From the NCBI GenBank assembly GCA_022837505.1, contig JALHFZ010000022.1:1-33923 (forward strand): a DNA stretch of 33,923 nucleotides, written 5' to 3'. The notes beneath the pieces were generated by a model, which ran no database searches, was not told where the DNA came from, and worked only from the letters and a program-made list of their open reading frames with translations. This DNA comes from Synergistaceae bacterium (GTDB lineage: Bacteria > Synergistota > Synergistia > Synergistales > Aminobacteriaceae). The position numbers were made by a program, and so were the translations under genes. Shown here piece after piece: positions 6,731-15,144 of this stretch (positions are counted from its first letter, which is position 1; every line of letters begins with the position of its first letter).

Positions 6731-9043
6731 TCAGATCTCCCCTGTTCCGCCGCAGGCCCGCTGGAGGATAGCCCTGGCGGACTCATCGTCCACGAGAATC
6801 TCCCGGGGTTTCGACCCTTCGGGAGGGCCCACGATTCCGAGCTGCTCCATGGTGTCGATAAGCCGGGCGGCCCTGGTGAACCCCACCCGGAGCTGCCGCT
6901 GAAGGCGGCTCGCCGAGGCGATCCCCGTGGCGAGAACGATATCCGCCGCCTCTTCGAGAAGGGGGTCGTCCGCGAAGGAGGTATCCCCTCCCGCCGGAGG
7001 CTCCCCCCCCTGATCCTCTATGTCCACATACTCGGGGTCGCCGAAGACGTTTCTCAGATAGGCGATGATCTCGCTGCTCTTTCCGTCATCGATGAAGGGA
7101 GACTGCATGCGCAGAGGCCTCGGGTAGCGGGAGCTGACGAAGAGCATGTCCCCCTTGCCGAGAAGCCGTTCCGCCCCGGAGACGTCGATGATCGTCCTTG
7201 AGTCCGTCTGGGAGGGAAGGGTGAAGGCTACCCTTGCGGGGACGTTGGCCTTGATGAGTCCCGTGATGACGTTGACGGAGGGCCTCTGGGTCGCCAGGAT
7301 GAGATGGATCCCCGTGGCCCTGGCCATCTGGGCCAGGCGGCAGATGTAATCCTCCACGTCCTTCTGGGCGGTGAACATGAGGTCCGCCAGTTCGTCCACC
7401 ACGATGACGATGGAGGGGAGCTTCGCCTTGGGAAGGACGCACTGATTGTATGACTTGAGATTCCGAACCCGTGCCCGGGCGAAGATCTCGTACCGGCGCT
7501 CCATCTCCCTGACCGCCCAGGCAAGGGCCTGGATCGCCTTTTTCGGAGAGACCACGGGCTTGGCGAGGACATGGGGGAGGTTCTCGTAGATGCTGAGCTC
7601 CACGCGCTTCGGGTCGATGAGGATGAAGCGGAGCTCCTCGGGGGTACGGGATGTGCACAGCCCGGTGATGCAGCTCGTGACGAAGACGCTTTTTCCCGAC
7701 CCCGTCGTCCCCGCCACGAGGAGGTGAGGAAGGTCCTCGAGCCCCACCACAAGAGGACGGGAATCCACCCGCACCCCCATGGCAAGGGGAAGGTCGTATT
7801 CGTTGTCCTGAAAGGCAGGGGATTCGATTATGGTGCGGATGGAGATCCCCCGGCGCCGGGGGTTGGGGATCTCCACCCCCACGTAGGGTTTGCCAGGAAT
7901 CGGGGCCTCCACCCTCAGGGAGGGCACGGTGAGGGCCACGGCTAGGTCGTTGCTGAGCCCGGCGACCTTGCTCACCTTGATCCCCGGCGCAAGCTGCATC
8001 TGAAACTGGATGACCGTGGGGCCGATGACCACGTCGGCCATTTCCGCCGCTACCCCGAAGTCCGCGAGAGTGGTGATGATGGACTCCGACTGCTCCCTGA
8101 CGGCGTCCTTGTCCTCGATGGAATCCGCCTGCTGGCGGGGTCCGAAGATATCATGGGGGGGAGGGAAAGTTCCTCCCCTCACCTTCTTTTCAGATCCGTC
8201 TATTTCATGAAATTCAATCTCCGGAAGGGCGTGGGGGTCTCCTCCGGGAGCGTCCTCCCCTTCGTCCGGGATCTCCTTCAGAGGAAGGGGGAAGACCTCT
8301 CCTTCCTTCTCCCTTTCCATGGAAAAGCCGTCCTCCCCTTCTTCTTCCGTTTCTCCGGCTTCTTCAATTGATCTCCACCGGACGTCCTCTTTCACGGCCG
8401 GCAGACTTTCCTCTTCAACGGTTCGGGCCGGACCTCCCGCTTGTTCAGGATAGGGCATGCGTTTCCATCCGTCGCTGGCGACGGCCCGGAGAAAGCGGCT
8501 GACCTTTCCCACGATCGCCCCCGGGTGAAGAAAGCCGAAGAGGGTCGCCGAGAGGACCAGGAGGGCTGCTGTGAGGAGAATGGAGCCGAAGGCCCCTATG
8601 TTCCGGGTTGCCAGGATGGCCAAACCTTCTCCGAGGTACCCCGGCCCGAGGAGGGAAAAGCCCGAGAAGAGGCCCGCCAGGCTAAAGAGGCCGAGGAGAA
8701 GGGATGCGGCGAGAAAGAGGAGGAATGTCCCGAGGATCTGGGCGATGAGCCCCCCTCTCCCCGCCTTCAGGAAAAAGAGCACACAGAGATACAGTCCGAG
8801 AAGGAGAGGGATGAGGATGGCTCCCCCCCAGTTCTGTAGAAGGGAAAAACGGATCTGCGCCCCCCATGCCCCGGTCCGGAGGGAGAAAAGGGACGCTGCG
8901 GTGTAGACGAGAAAGGCCAGTATGAGAAAGATGAGAACTTCAACCCATAGGGAGAGAACAGACCCCGTCGGTTTTTTTGTCTTTTTTCGGTTCTTCAGCG
9001 GCGGTTTCTCCGGGGCCGGCTTTTTTTTTCGGAATAAACCCAT
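6731..9043 (-). CDS. ftsK: DNA translocase FtsK/SpoIIIE
   Basis: Septum-anchored motor that pumps chromosome ends into daughter cells and directs dimer resolution. It is 770 residues from the ATG at 9043 (TGATATG with the tldD stop); an ATG 24 codons upstream lies in tldD. Order: basic N-terminus, four hydrophobic segments between about 30 and 175, an acidic low-complexity linker of about 205-320, the FtsK alpha/beta core with Walker A GTTGSGKS (445-452) and Walker B IVIVVDELADLM (546-556), and a C-terminal winged-helix gamma domain (about 695-750, ASRLQRQLRVGFTRAARLID). The linker is short compared with E. coli and resembles SpoIIIE-size proteins. Confidence 0.97.
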   Translation of the reverse strand: MGLFRKKKPAPEKPPLKNRKKTKKPTGSVLSLWVEVLIFLILAFLVYTAASLFSLRTGAWGAQIRFSLLQNWGGAILIPLLLGLYLCVLFFLKAGRGGLIAQILGTFLLFLAASLLLGLFSLAGLFSGFSLLGPGYLGEGLAILATRNIGAFGSILLTAALLVLSATLFGFLHPGAIVGKVSRFLRAVASDGWKRMPYPEQAGGPARTVEEESLPAVKEDVRWRSIEEAGETEEEGEDGFSMEREKEGEVFPLPLKEIPDEGEDAPGGDPHALPEIEFHEIDGSEKKVRGGTFPPPHDIFGPRQQADSIEDKDAVREQSESIITTLADFGVAAEMADVVIGPTVIQFQMQLAPGIKVSKVAGLSNDLAVALTVPSLRVEAPIPGKPYVGVEIPNPRRRGISIRTIIESPAFQDNEYDLPLAMGVRVDSRPLVVGLEDLPHLLVAGTTGSGKSVFVTSCITGLCTSRTPEELRFILIDPKRVELSIYENLPHVLAKPVVSPKKAIQALAWAVREMERRYEIFARARVRNLKSYNQCVLPKAKLPSIVIVVDELADLMFTAQKDVEDYICRLAQMARATGIHLILATQRPSVNVITGLIKANVPARVAFTLPSQTDSRTIIDVSGAERLLGKGDMLFVSSRYPRPLRMQSPFIDDGKSSEIIAYLRNVFGDPEYVDIEDQGGEPPAGGDTSFADDPLLEEAADIVLATGIASASRLQRQLRVGFTRAARLIDTMEQLGIVGPPEGSKPREILVDDESARAILQRACGGTGEI

Positions 9044-9044
9044 A

Positions 9045-10406
9045 TCAGGCTCCCGATCCTCCAACGACGATATTCCGGAGAAGGAGGGAGGGCTGTCCGT
9101 CAGTGACCGGAACATTCTGTCCTCCCTTTCCGCACATCCCGGGGAGAAAATGGAGGTCGGAGCCCACGGCTTCTATGGAGAGCAGGGCTTCCGGCCCGTT
9201 TCCAGTCAGAACGGCTCCCCGGACGGGGGAGACGATTTTTCCGCCCTCCACAAGGTACCCCTCCGTGACCTGAAAGACGAAGTCGCCGGAGGTGGGGTTG
9301 ACCTCCCCTCCTCCCATTTTTTTGACAAGGAGTCCTCTGTCCATGGAACGGATCATGTCCTCAAGGGAGGATGTGCCCGGTTCGATGAAGGTGTTGGTCA
9401 TCCTCGGCTGAGGAACCGCACGATAGGAGCTTCTTCGGCCGTTCCCCGTCAGGGGGAGGTTTCCCCGCCGGGCGGAGGTGATATCGGTGAGATACCCTTT
9501 CAGTATCCCCTTTTCGATGAGCACCGTCCTGCCGCAGGGAGTTCCCTCGTCGTCCCAGGCAGAGCTTCCGAGAAAGCCGGGAAGGGATCCGTCGTCCACA
9601 AGGGTCACCAGGGGGCTTGCCACCCGGCAGCCGATCCGGTCCCTGTAGACGGAGTAATCCTTCTGGATGATATCCGCCTCGAGCCCGTGGCCGCAGGCTT
9701 CATGGACCATGGTCCCCCCGGCCTCCCCGCTGAGAAGGACGGGCATGGACCCTGCGGGGCATTCGGGGGCGTCAAGCATCAGCAGCGCCCGGGAAAGGGC
9801 CCTCTCCGCCGTCTTCTGAGGGGAGAAGGAGGCGAAAGCCTCCCGGCTCGGGAGGGCCAGGGCCTCAGACTCGTACCCCGTCTGGATGACTCCGTCCTTC
9901 TCCACCACCACTTCCACTGAGAAATAGGTGTATTTCCTTCTGTCCCCCGCAAGTACGCCGTCGCTCGTGAAGACAGTGAAGCTTTTCGCAAGGGTGCTGA
10001 GATTCATGGAGACCTGTTTCACCCACATGGAACCGTTCCGAATCCGGCGGTCGAGGGGAGGGAAAAAAGAAAAATCCGGTGAGGGAAGGGGGGCTTCCCG
10101 ATCCATGACCCGGACGGGGCTTCCTCCCCCCTGGGGAAGGACCCCTCCGAGCTCTCCCGACGCCTTGCGAAGGCAGTCGAAGGCCGTCGAAAGAAGAACC
10201 CCCGGAGCGTAGGCCATGGCCGTTCCGTCCTTTCGGAGAACCCGGGCCCCCACCCCCTCTGAATTTGAGGAGGAGATCTCCTCGAAGGTGCCGTCGTCGA
10301 AAGAATAGCTGTGGGATGAAGCGATTTCAAAATAAATATCGGCAAATTCCGCTCCCGCGCCCTTCAGGGCGGCGAGGGCGGACTGCAGTTTTGAGTTGAT
10401 GCTCAT
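9045..10406 (-). CDS. tldD: TldD-type metalloprotease
   Basis: Zinc peptidase of the TldD/PmbA (microcin maturation) family; TldD is the catalytic member of a heterodimer with TldE/PmbA. It is 453 residues. The HExxxH motif HEACGH is at 235-240, so this is the active TldD rather than the inactive TldE. No tldE gene is in the window. The ATG at 10406 overlaps the stop of the preceding DUF4911 gene as ATGA, with GGAGG 13 bases upstream, a long spacing. It is followed by ftsK one base after the stop. Its substrate here is unknown. Confidence 0.93.
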   Translation of the reverse strand: MSINSKLQSALAALKGAGAEFADIYFEIASSHSYSFDDGTFEEISSSNSEGVGARVLRKDGTAMAYAPGVLLSTAFDCLRKASGELGGVLPQGGGSPVRVMDREAPLPSPDFSFFPPLDRRIRNGSMWVKQVSMNLSTLAKSFTVFTSDGVLAGDRRKYTYFSVEVVVEKDGVIQTGYESEALALPSREAFASFSPQKTAERALSRALLMLDAPECPAGSMPVLLSGEAGGTMVHEACGHGLEADIIQKDYSVYRDRIGCRVASPLVTLVDDGSLPGFLGSSAWDDEGTPCGRTVLIEKGILKGYLTDITSARRGNLPLTGNGRRSSYRAVPQPRMTNTFIEPGTSSLEDMIRSMDRGLLVKKMGGGEVNPTSGDFVFQVTEGYLVEGGKIVSPVRGAVLTGNGPEALLSIEAVGSDLHFLPGMCGKGGQNVPVTDGQPSLLLRNIVVGGSGA

Positions 10407-10716
10407 AGTCTGTCTATTTCCTCCGGTTCATTGATTTGCTCCCGGAGATCCCCGGGAAAATCCTCCCCGCGCTCTTCGGAGTGAAGGACACAAGCCATCC
10501 CTTCCGACTTCAGGGCCGATAGTAATTCTAACACGTCTTCCCGCCTGCCCCGGGGAAAGAAGAGAAAGACCGCCCCTTCTTCTTTCCATTCCCGGGGACA
10601 CCCCTCGGGAAGGGAAGGGGGGTGCTCGTTACGAAACCGATGCCGTCGTACTCGGAGACAATCCAGCTGAGCAGGACGATCCTGTTCCGGGGAAGAAGAA
10701 GAAGGAACCGGTCCAT
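10403..10716 (-). pseudogene. DUF4911-like small protein, interrupted by a -1 frameshift
   Basis: Two overlapping frames join to one protein of about 104 residues. From the ATG at 10716 the first frame reads MDRFLLLPRNRIVLLSWIV, then SEYDGIGFVTS, resembling the start of DUF4911 proteins. After the G6 run (10617-10622 on the plus strand) the sense continues one frame back, in a stretch with EEGAVFLFFPRGRREDVLEL, ending at a TGA that overlaps the tldD start. The span of 314 bases is one short of a whole number of codons, so one missing base in the homopolymer would restore it. It may be a true mutation, programmed slippage or a sequencing error. It starts 4 bases after the mltG stop. Its function is unknown. 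Confidence 0.7.
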
Positions 10717-10720
10717 CCGG

Positions 10721-11740
10721 TCACTTTGCCCGCACGGTACGGATATTCCGGAGATGGCCGGAATAGGTTTTCGAGAAAAGGTGGCGCCCGTCCGGACCTG
10801 CCACGTAGTAGAGATATTCCGTCTCCCTGGGGGCGAAGGCCGCCCGCCATGATTCCTCCGAGGGAACGCAGATGGGTTCGGGGGGAAGGCCGCTGACGAT
10901 ATAGGTATTGTAGGGGGATTCAATCTCGAGGTCCTTGTTCAGAACCCGGGTCAGATTCCTCCCCTGAAGCTTCCACGCGTAGACGACCGTGGCGTCCACC
11001 TGGAGGAGCATCTTTTTCCTCAGCCGGTTTTCAATCACTCCCGCCACCAGGGGGCGTTCATCGTCCCAGAGGGCCTCCCGCTCCACGAGGGATGCAAGGA
11101 CGGACAGATTCTTCAGACGGCTTTTCCCATCCTCCTCTTTGGAGATAAGGGGGGCGAATTTTTTCCACCAGAACTCTGCCGCTGCCCCGATGGTCTCTTT
11201 CCCGCTCTTTTCGGGGAGGTGGAAGGTCTCGGGAAGGAGGAAGGCGATCCGCCCCTCCGCCGTCTCCGGAAGAAGGGGGATCATTTTTCCGGGGTAAAGG
11301 TCATCCCTTAGCAGGAGCTCTTCCAGGGCCTTCTCAGTCAAAGGCGGGGCGGAGAGCATCTCTCCCAGGGAGAATTTATCGGCGCCGGGAAGGATCGTCG
11401 CCGTGGCGAAGACTGGCTCCGCAGTCTCAAGCTGGCGGGCCACCTCCCAGGGGGTCCCTTTTTTCACCGAGTATACCCCCGGACGAAGCCTCCGGTCGAT
11501 GGAAAACCGTCCCATCCACCGGGCCAGCTCCCCTCCCCTACCCTGTTCCACCACCCCCGCCGCTGCGAACTCCTCCGCGGCCTGCCGGGCGTTGACCCCC
11601 GAAGGGACCCTGACGGAAGCGGGTTTTCCCGTACCGAGGGTAAAGTGCCCGTCCCACCACTGGGGAGACAGGGAGACGATCCACAGATAGAAGGCGGCGC
11701 TTCCGAGAAAGAGCAGAAAGTTGAGAAGGCTTCTCTTCAT
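10721..11740 (-). CDS. mltG: Endolytic murein transglycosylase MltG
   Basis: Inner-membrane lytic transglycosylase that cuts nascent glycan strands and sets their length. It is 339 residues. One N-terminal membrane anchor (about 4-24) is followed by a LysM-like region (about 40-110) and the YceG catalytic domain. The catalytic glutamate is E220 in ASLVEREA; the downstream family motif SPYNTYIVSGLPPEPI (about 275-290) is conserved, with Glu where Gly is usual in GLPPGPI. The ATG at 11740 has only a weak ribosome site. It is followed by the DUF4911 gene. Confidence 0.95.
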   Translation of the reverse strand: MKRSLLNFLLFLGSAAFYLWIVSLSPQWWDGHFTLGTGKPASVRVPSGVNARQAAEEFAAAGVVEQGRGGELARWMGRFSIDRRLRPGVYSVKKGTPWEVARQLETAEPVFATATILPGADKFSLGEMLSAPPLTEKALEELLLRDDLYPGKMIPLLPETAEGRIAFLLPETFHLPEKSGKETIGAAAEFWWKKFAPLISKEEDGKSRLKNLSVLASLVEREALWDDERPLVAGVIENRLRKKMLLQVDATVVYAWKLQGRNLTRVLNKDLEIESPYNTYIVSGLPPEPICVPSEESWRAAFAPRETEYLYYVAGPDGRHLFSKTYSGHLRNIRTVRAK

Positions 11741-11762
11741 GGAAGCACCGCCGCCATCCTTC

Positions 11763-12761
11763 TCAGATCACGAAGGGGGAAGGAGTGCCGCAGCGGAGAC
11801 ACCTTCCCGAGGAGTCAACGAAGGGGCCGGTGATGCGGTAGTCCTTCCGTTCGATAAGAGAGGCCCCGCAGGAGGAGCATTTCGTTCCGTTCGCTCCCCC
11901 CGTGTTCCCCTCGTAGACGTAGAGAAGATCTTCCCGAGCCGCTTCGGCAAACTCCCTCAGAAGGGAGAGGGAGGTGGCCGGCTCCTTCCATTGATGGCTT
12001 GGGAAATACCGGGAGATATGAAGGACGAGCTCCGGCGAGAGGGAAGCCATCCATCGGGTCATCCTCCGGAAGTCCTCTTTTGAGTCGTTGATCCCCGGAA
12101 CAAGGAGAAAGGTGATCTCCAGGTGAATTCCCCCTTCAAAAAACCGCTCGATGGTCTTCTTCACCGGCTCAAGATATCCCCCCATGAAGCGGTAGGCCTC
12201 ATCTGTGAAGGCCTTGAGGTCGATGTTCGCCGCACTGAGCAGGGGGAGAACTTCATCCCTGGGGCCGGGGTTGATCAGGCCGTTGCTCACGAGAACGACC
12301 GATACCCCCTCATCTCTGAGGATCTGGGCCGATTCCGTGAGAAATTCGAACCAGACGAGGGGCTCGTTGTAGGTGAAGGCCACGGAGGAGAGCCCCTCCT
12401 TCCGGGCGATCTGAAGGGGCGTGCCGGGATGGGCAGGGGTAAGGGAACGGTCGGACTCGCACCGGGCGATCTGCCAGTTCTGGCAGAAGGGGCAGTGCAT
12501 GGTGCACCCTATGGAGCCGAAGGAGAGGATGGAGGTGCCGGGCTTCCAGTGATAGAGGGGTTTCTTCTCCACCGGGTCGACTGCCGCCGCCGAGACGAGG
12601 CCGTAGTTCATGGAGACGAGCCCCCTCCCCTCTTCATGCCTGCGGACACCGCAGATTCCCCTGCCTTCCGGAGGAATACGGCAGCCGTGGGGGCAGAGGA
12701 GACAGCGGACATCCTTCTCCTCCTGACGCCACCATGAAGCAGGGTGATGGGGCGCCGTCAT
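11763..12761 (-). CDS. amrS: AmmeMemoRadiSam system radical SAM enzyme AmrS
   Basis: Radical SAM protein always found with AMMECR1 and MEMO1 homologues; its reaction is not firmly established. It is 332 residues. The N-terminus carries four cysteines (C20, C23, C27, C37), the radical SAM motif CTMHCPFC (C86, C90, C93) binds the 4Fe-4S cluster, and the C-terminus has two CxxC pairs (295/298 and 321/324) that look like a zinc or cluster site. It also resembles pyruvate formate-lyase activating enzymes, but no glycyl-radical enzyme gene is adjacent. The start overlaps the amrAB stop as ATGA, so the pair is translationally coupled. Confidence 0.92.
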   Translation of the reverse strand: MTAPHHPASWWRQEEKDVRCLLCPHGCRIPPEGRGICGVRRHEEGRGLVSMNYGLVSAAAVDPVEKKPLYHWKPGTSILSFGSIGCTMHCPFCQNWQIARCESDRSLTPAHPGTPLQIARKEGLSSVAFTYNEPLVWFEFLTESAQILRDEGVSVVLVSNGLINPGPRDEVLPLLSAANIDLKAFTDEAYRFMGGYLEPVKKTIERFFEGGIHLEITFLLVPGINDSKEDFRRMTRWMASLSPELVLHISRYFPSHQWKEPATSLSLLREFAEAAREDLLYVYEGNTGGANGTKCSSCGASLIERKDYRITGPFVDSSGRCLRCGTPSPFVI

Positions 12762-14065
12762 GGCAGGGGGACCTCCTTTACCCTCGTCACGGTGAACCGG
12801 GAGAGGGATGCCCCCTCGAGGGAGGATATCCCCGCCTTTCCCGCGGCGATGGAGATCTGTTCCTCTGCCGTGTCCACCCCCTCAAGATCGGGAAGGAGCA
12901 CCCCCCGCCGTCCTCCCTTTTCGATGATGACCCCGTACCGGTCCGGATCGAGGGAGGAGAGGGAATCGATATTCTCAGGGGCGGAGAGGATGTCCACGGA
13001 GATGGAAAGGTCTTCGAGCTCCTTTTCCGTGACGGGAGGAAAGCGGGGGTCCTCAAGGGCCGCGGCCATTGCGTTTGCGGCGATTTCATCCCTGAGGGTC
13101 TCCCGGCGGGGAAGGATGGTGCCGATGCACCCCCGGAGGTCTCCTCCCTTCTTTAAGGTGACGAAGCATGCCGCCTTCCGCCTCAGTTCAGGGAAATCAG
13201 GAAAACGGAGGGCGGCCTCCTCCCCTGCCCTCCGTCCCGCGGACAGGGCTGTCTCAAGGACGTTCCGTGCAAGATCCGGACAGGCGTTGAGGGAGGCGAA
13301 AGCCGTTGCGTACCCCACGCCGAAGGGGGCCTCGTAGGAGAGGAGGGCAGTCTTCCTTCCGGCCCCCAGCCCAAGAAAGACGAGGGCGGAGCGGAGCCCG
13401 CACTCCCCCGCCTCGTCGATCTCCCCTTCGTCCAGGGAGAGAAGGATGGACGGTTTGTTCTCCCGGAGGGCGGAGGCGATCTTTTCATCGAAAGGAGCGC
13501 CCAGGGGAGAGTACCCGGCGGGGGCGTCGGGGGTAACCCGGTGGGAGAGGTCGCCGCTTGCGAGTAGCCCCCAGAGAGAGGGGTCCTCGTATCCGGCGAG
13601 GAATTGTCCGAGGTCAAAGGCCTGCTGCAGGGTGAGGCCGATGGGGTTGGCCAGGACGATCCGGGGAGGTTCTTCCTCCCAGGGGGCCAGATAACTGAGG
13701 GGGACAAGGCTTCCGTGGTCAAGGACGGCCGACTTTCCCGAACGGGCTGTGACGGGGAAGGAGCTGGCGAGTTCCTTCGCGAGGGCGGTACCCTGTCTGT
13801 CTGCCCCTCCGTAGGAGCAGGAGGGGGAGGGGGCTCCGAAAGAGGAGAAATTGCCTGCGTACTTTTCCGCAAGGGTGAAGGTCAATCCTCCCGAAAAGGG
13901 TGCATGGGGGGAGAGAAGGAAGAGTATCTCGGGAGGATTCCCCCCGGCAAGGGAACGGAGTTTTTTCATTCCGTCCACCGTTGCCTGGGCCTCCCTTTCC
14001 CGTCCCCGTCCGACGGAAGGGACGATGATGGGAGGGTGAGGGGTGAAGCATTCCCAGGTCCACAT
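12758..14065 (-). CDS. AmmeMemoRadiSam fusion AmrB-AmrA (MEMO1-like plus AMMECR1 domains)
   Basis: Two domains in one protein of 435 residues. About 1-255 is a MEMO1-like domain of the class III extradiol dioxygenase fold (CFTPHPPIIVPSVG at the start, SPHAPFSGG, DHGSLVPLSYLAPW). About 265-435 is an AMMECR1 domain, recognised by LRGCIGT and DPRFPPVTEKELEDLSISV. The start at 14065 is preferred because AGAAAGGA lies 8 bases upstream; an ATG three codons earlier at 14074 has no spacing from that site. It lies between queA (19 bases) and amrS (ATGA overlap). All three Amr parts are thus present. The molecular role is unknown. Confidence 0.9.
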   Translation of the reverse strand: MWTWECFTPHPPIIVPSVGRGREREAQATVDGMKKLRSLAGGNPPEILFLLSPHAPFSGGLTFTLAEKYAGNFSSFGAPSPSCSYGGADRQGTALAKELASSFPVTARSGKSAVLDHGSLVPLSYLAPWEEEPPRIVLANPIGLTLQQAFDLGQFLAGYEDPSLWGLLASGDLSHRVTPDAPAGYSPLGAPFDEKIASALRENKPSILLSLDEGEIDEAGECGLRSALVFLGLGAGRKTALLSYEAPFGVGYATAFASLNACPDLARNVLETALSAGRRAGEEAALRFPDFPELRRKAACFVTLKKGGDLRGCIGTILPRRETLRDEIAANAMAAALEDPRFPPVTEKELEDLSISVDILSAPENIDSLSSLDPDRYGVIIEKGGRRGVLLPDLEGVDTAEEQISIAAGKAGISSLEGASLSRFTVTRVKEVPLP

Positions 14066-14084
14066 GGCGATCATCCTTTCTGCT

Positions 14085-15134
14085 CTAGATAATGAGCATA
14101 GCGTCTCCGAAGGAGAAAAAACGGTACTCCAGCGACACTGCCTCCTGATAGGCCTTCATGGTCCTTTCATACCCCGCGAAGGCGGCGACGAGCATGAGGA
14201 GAGAGCTTTTCGGGAGATGAAAGTTTGTTATAAGGCCATCTGTTATTTTATAACGATATCCGGGATAAATAAACAGCCTCGTGGAGCGGCTGCCGGCCTC
14301 GAGGGAGCCGTCCTCCCCCGCCATGGACTCAAGGGCCCTCGCCACGGTCGTACCTGCGGCGACTATCCTCCCTCCCCGTCTTTTCGTCTCGCCGGCGAGT
14401 TCCTTTGTGCGGAGGGGGAGGCTGCAGTATTCCTCATGGATATGGTGATCCCGGATATCCTCGGCCTTCACCGGCCGGAAGGTGCCGAGCCCCACATGGA
14501 GGGTAAGCCATGCCACGGTCACCCCCCTCTTCCCCTTGAGCTCCTCAAGGAGGTTTTCCGTAAAATGGAGGCTGGCCGTGGGAGCGGCCGCAGACCCGTT
14601 CTCCCGGGCGAAGACCGTCTGGTAGGCAGAGGGCGGAGCGGTGGAACGGGTGATATAAGGGGGAAGAGGGGTTGAACCGATCCTCTCCAGAAGAGGAAGC
14701 ACCTCCGTGCCCGGGGGGAACCTCACGGTCCGCACTCCGTCCTCTCCGTGCTCCCCCGCAGTAAGGACCGTGCCGTCGGAGAGGAGAAGCTCCTCTCCCG
14801 GGCGTACCTTCCGCCCCGGGCGGAGAAGGGCCTCCCAGTCGGTCCACTGTGAATTCAGGGACCGGAGGAGAAGGACTTCAACCTCCCGGCCGGTGCTCTT
14901 CAGACGGGCGAAGAGGCGGGCGGGGATCACCCGGGTATCGTTCAGGACGAGCAGGTCCCCCGGGGAGAGAAAGTCCCCGATCCGTCGGAAGGTTGTGGAT
15001 ACCGTCCCCCCCCTGTGCCGGGGGAGGACGAGAAGGCGGGATGAATCCCGGGGGACCGCCGGGTTCTGGGCGATCCTGTCCTCGGGAAGATAATAATCAT
15101 AGGCGGCGGTGCTGAAAAGATCAGGTTCCGTCAT
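14085..15134 (-). CDS. queA: S-adenosylmethionine:tRNA ribosyltransferase-isomerase
   Basis: Converts 7-aminomethyl-7-deazaguanine in tRNA to epoxyqueuosine using the ribosyl part of SAM, in queuosine synthesis. It is 349 residues, standard size. Family blocks: YDYYLPEDRIAQNPAVPRDSSRLL at the start (read from about residue 12), GDLLVLNDTRVIPARL near 54, LTLHVGLGTFRPV near 212, TNFHLPKSSLLMLVAAFAG near 306. The ATG at 15134 has GGAAGGG about five bases upstream and follows the spoIID stop by 10 bases. Adjacency to ruvB (one gene away) matches the common ruvAB-queA neighbourhood. No tgt gene is visible. Confidence 0.96.
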   Translation of the reverse strand: MTEPDLFSTAAYDYYLPEDRIAQNPAVPRDSSRLLVLPRHRGGTVSTTFRRIGDFLSPGDLLVLNDTRVIPARLFARLKSTGREVEVLLLRSLNSQWTDWEALLRPGRKVRPGEELLLSDGTVLTAGEHGEDGVRTVRFPPGTEVLPLLERIGSTPLPPYITRSTAPPSAYQTVFARENGSAAAPTASLHFTENLLEELKGKRGVTVAWLTLHVGLGTFRPVKAEDIRDHHIHEEYCSLPLRTKELAGETKRRGGRIVAAGTTVARALESMAGEDGSLEAGSRSTRLFIYPGYRYKITDGLITNFHLPKSSLLMLVAAFAGYERTMKAYQEAVSLEYRFFSFGDAMLII

Positions 15135-15144
15135 GCAGCCCTTC

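Noticed and set aside
11763..12761. AmrS read as a pyruvate formate-lyase activating enzyme
   Set aside because: No glycyl-radical enzyme gene is adjacent, while an AMMECR1-MEMO1 fusion is directly coupled to it, which fits AmrS better.
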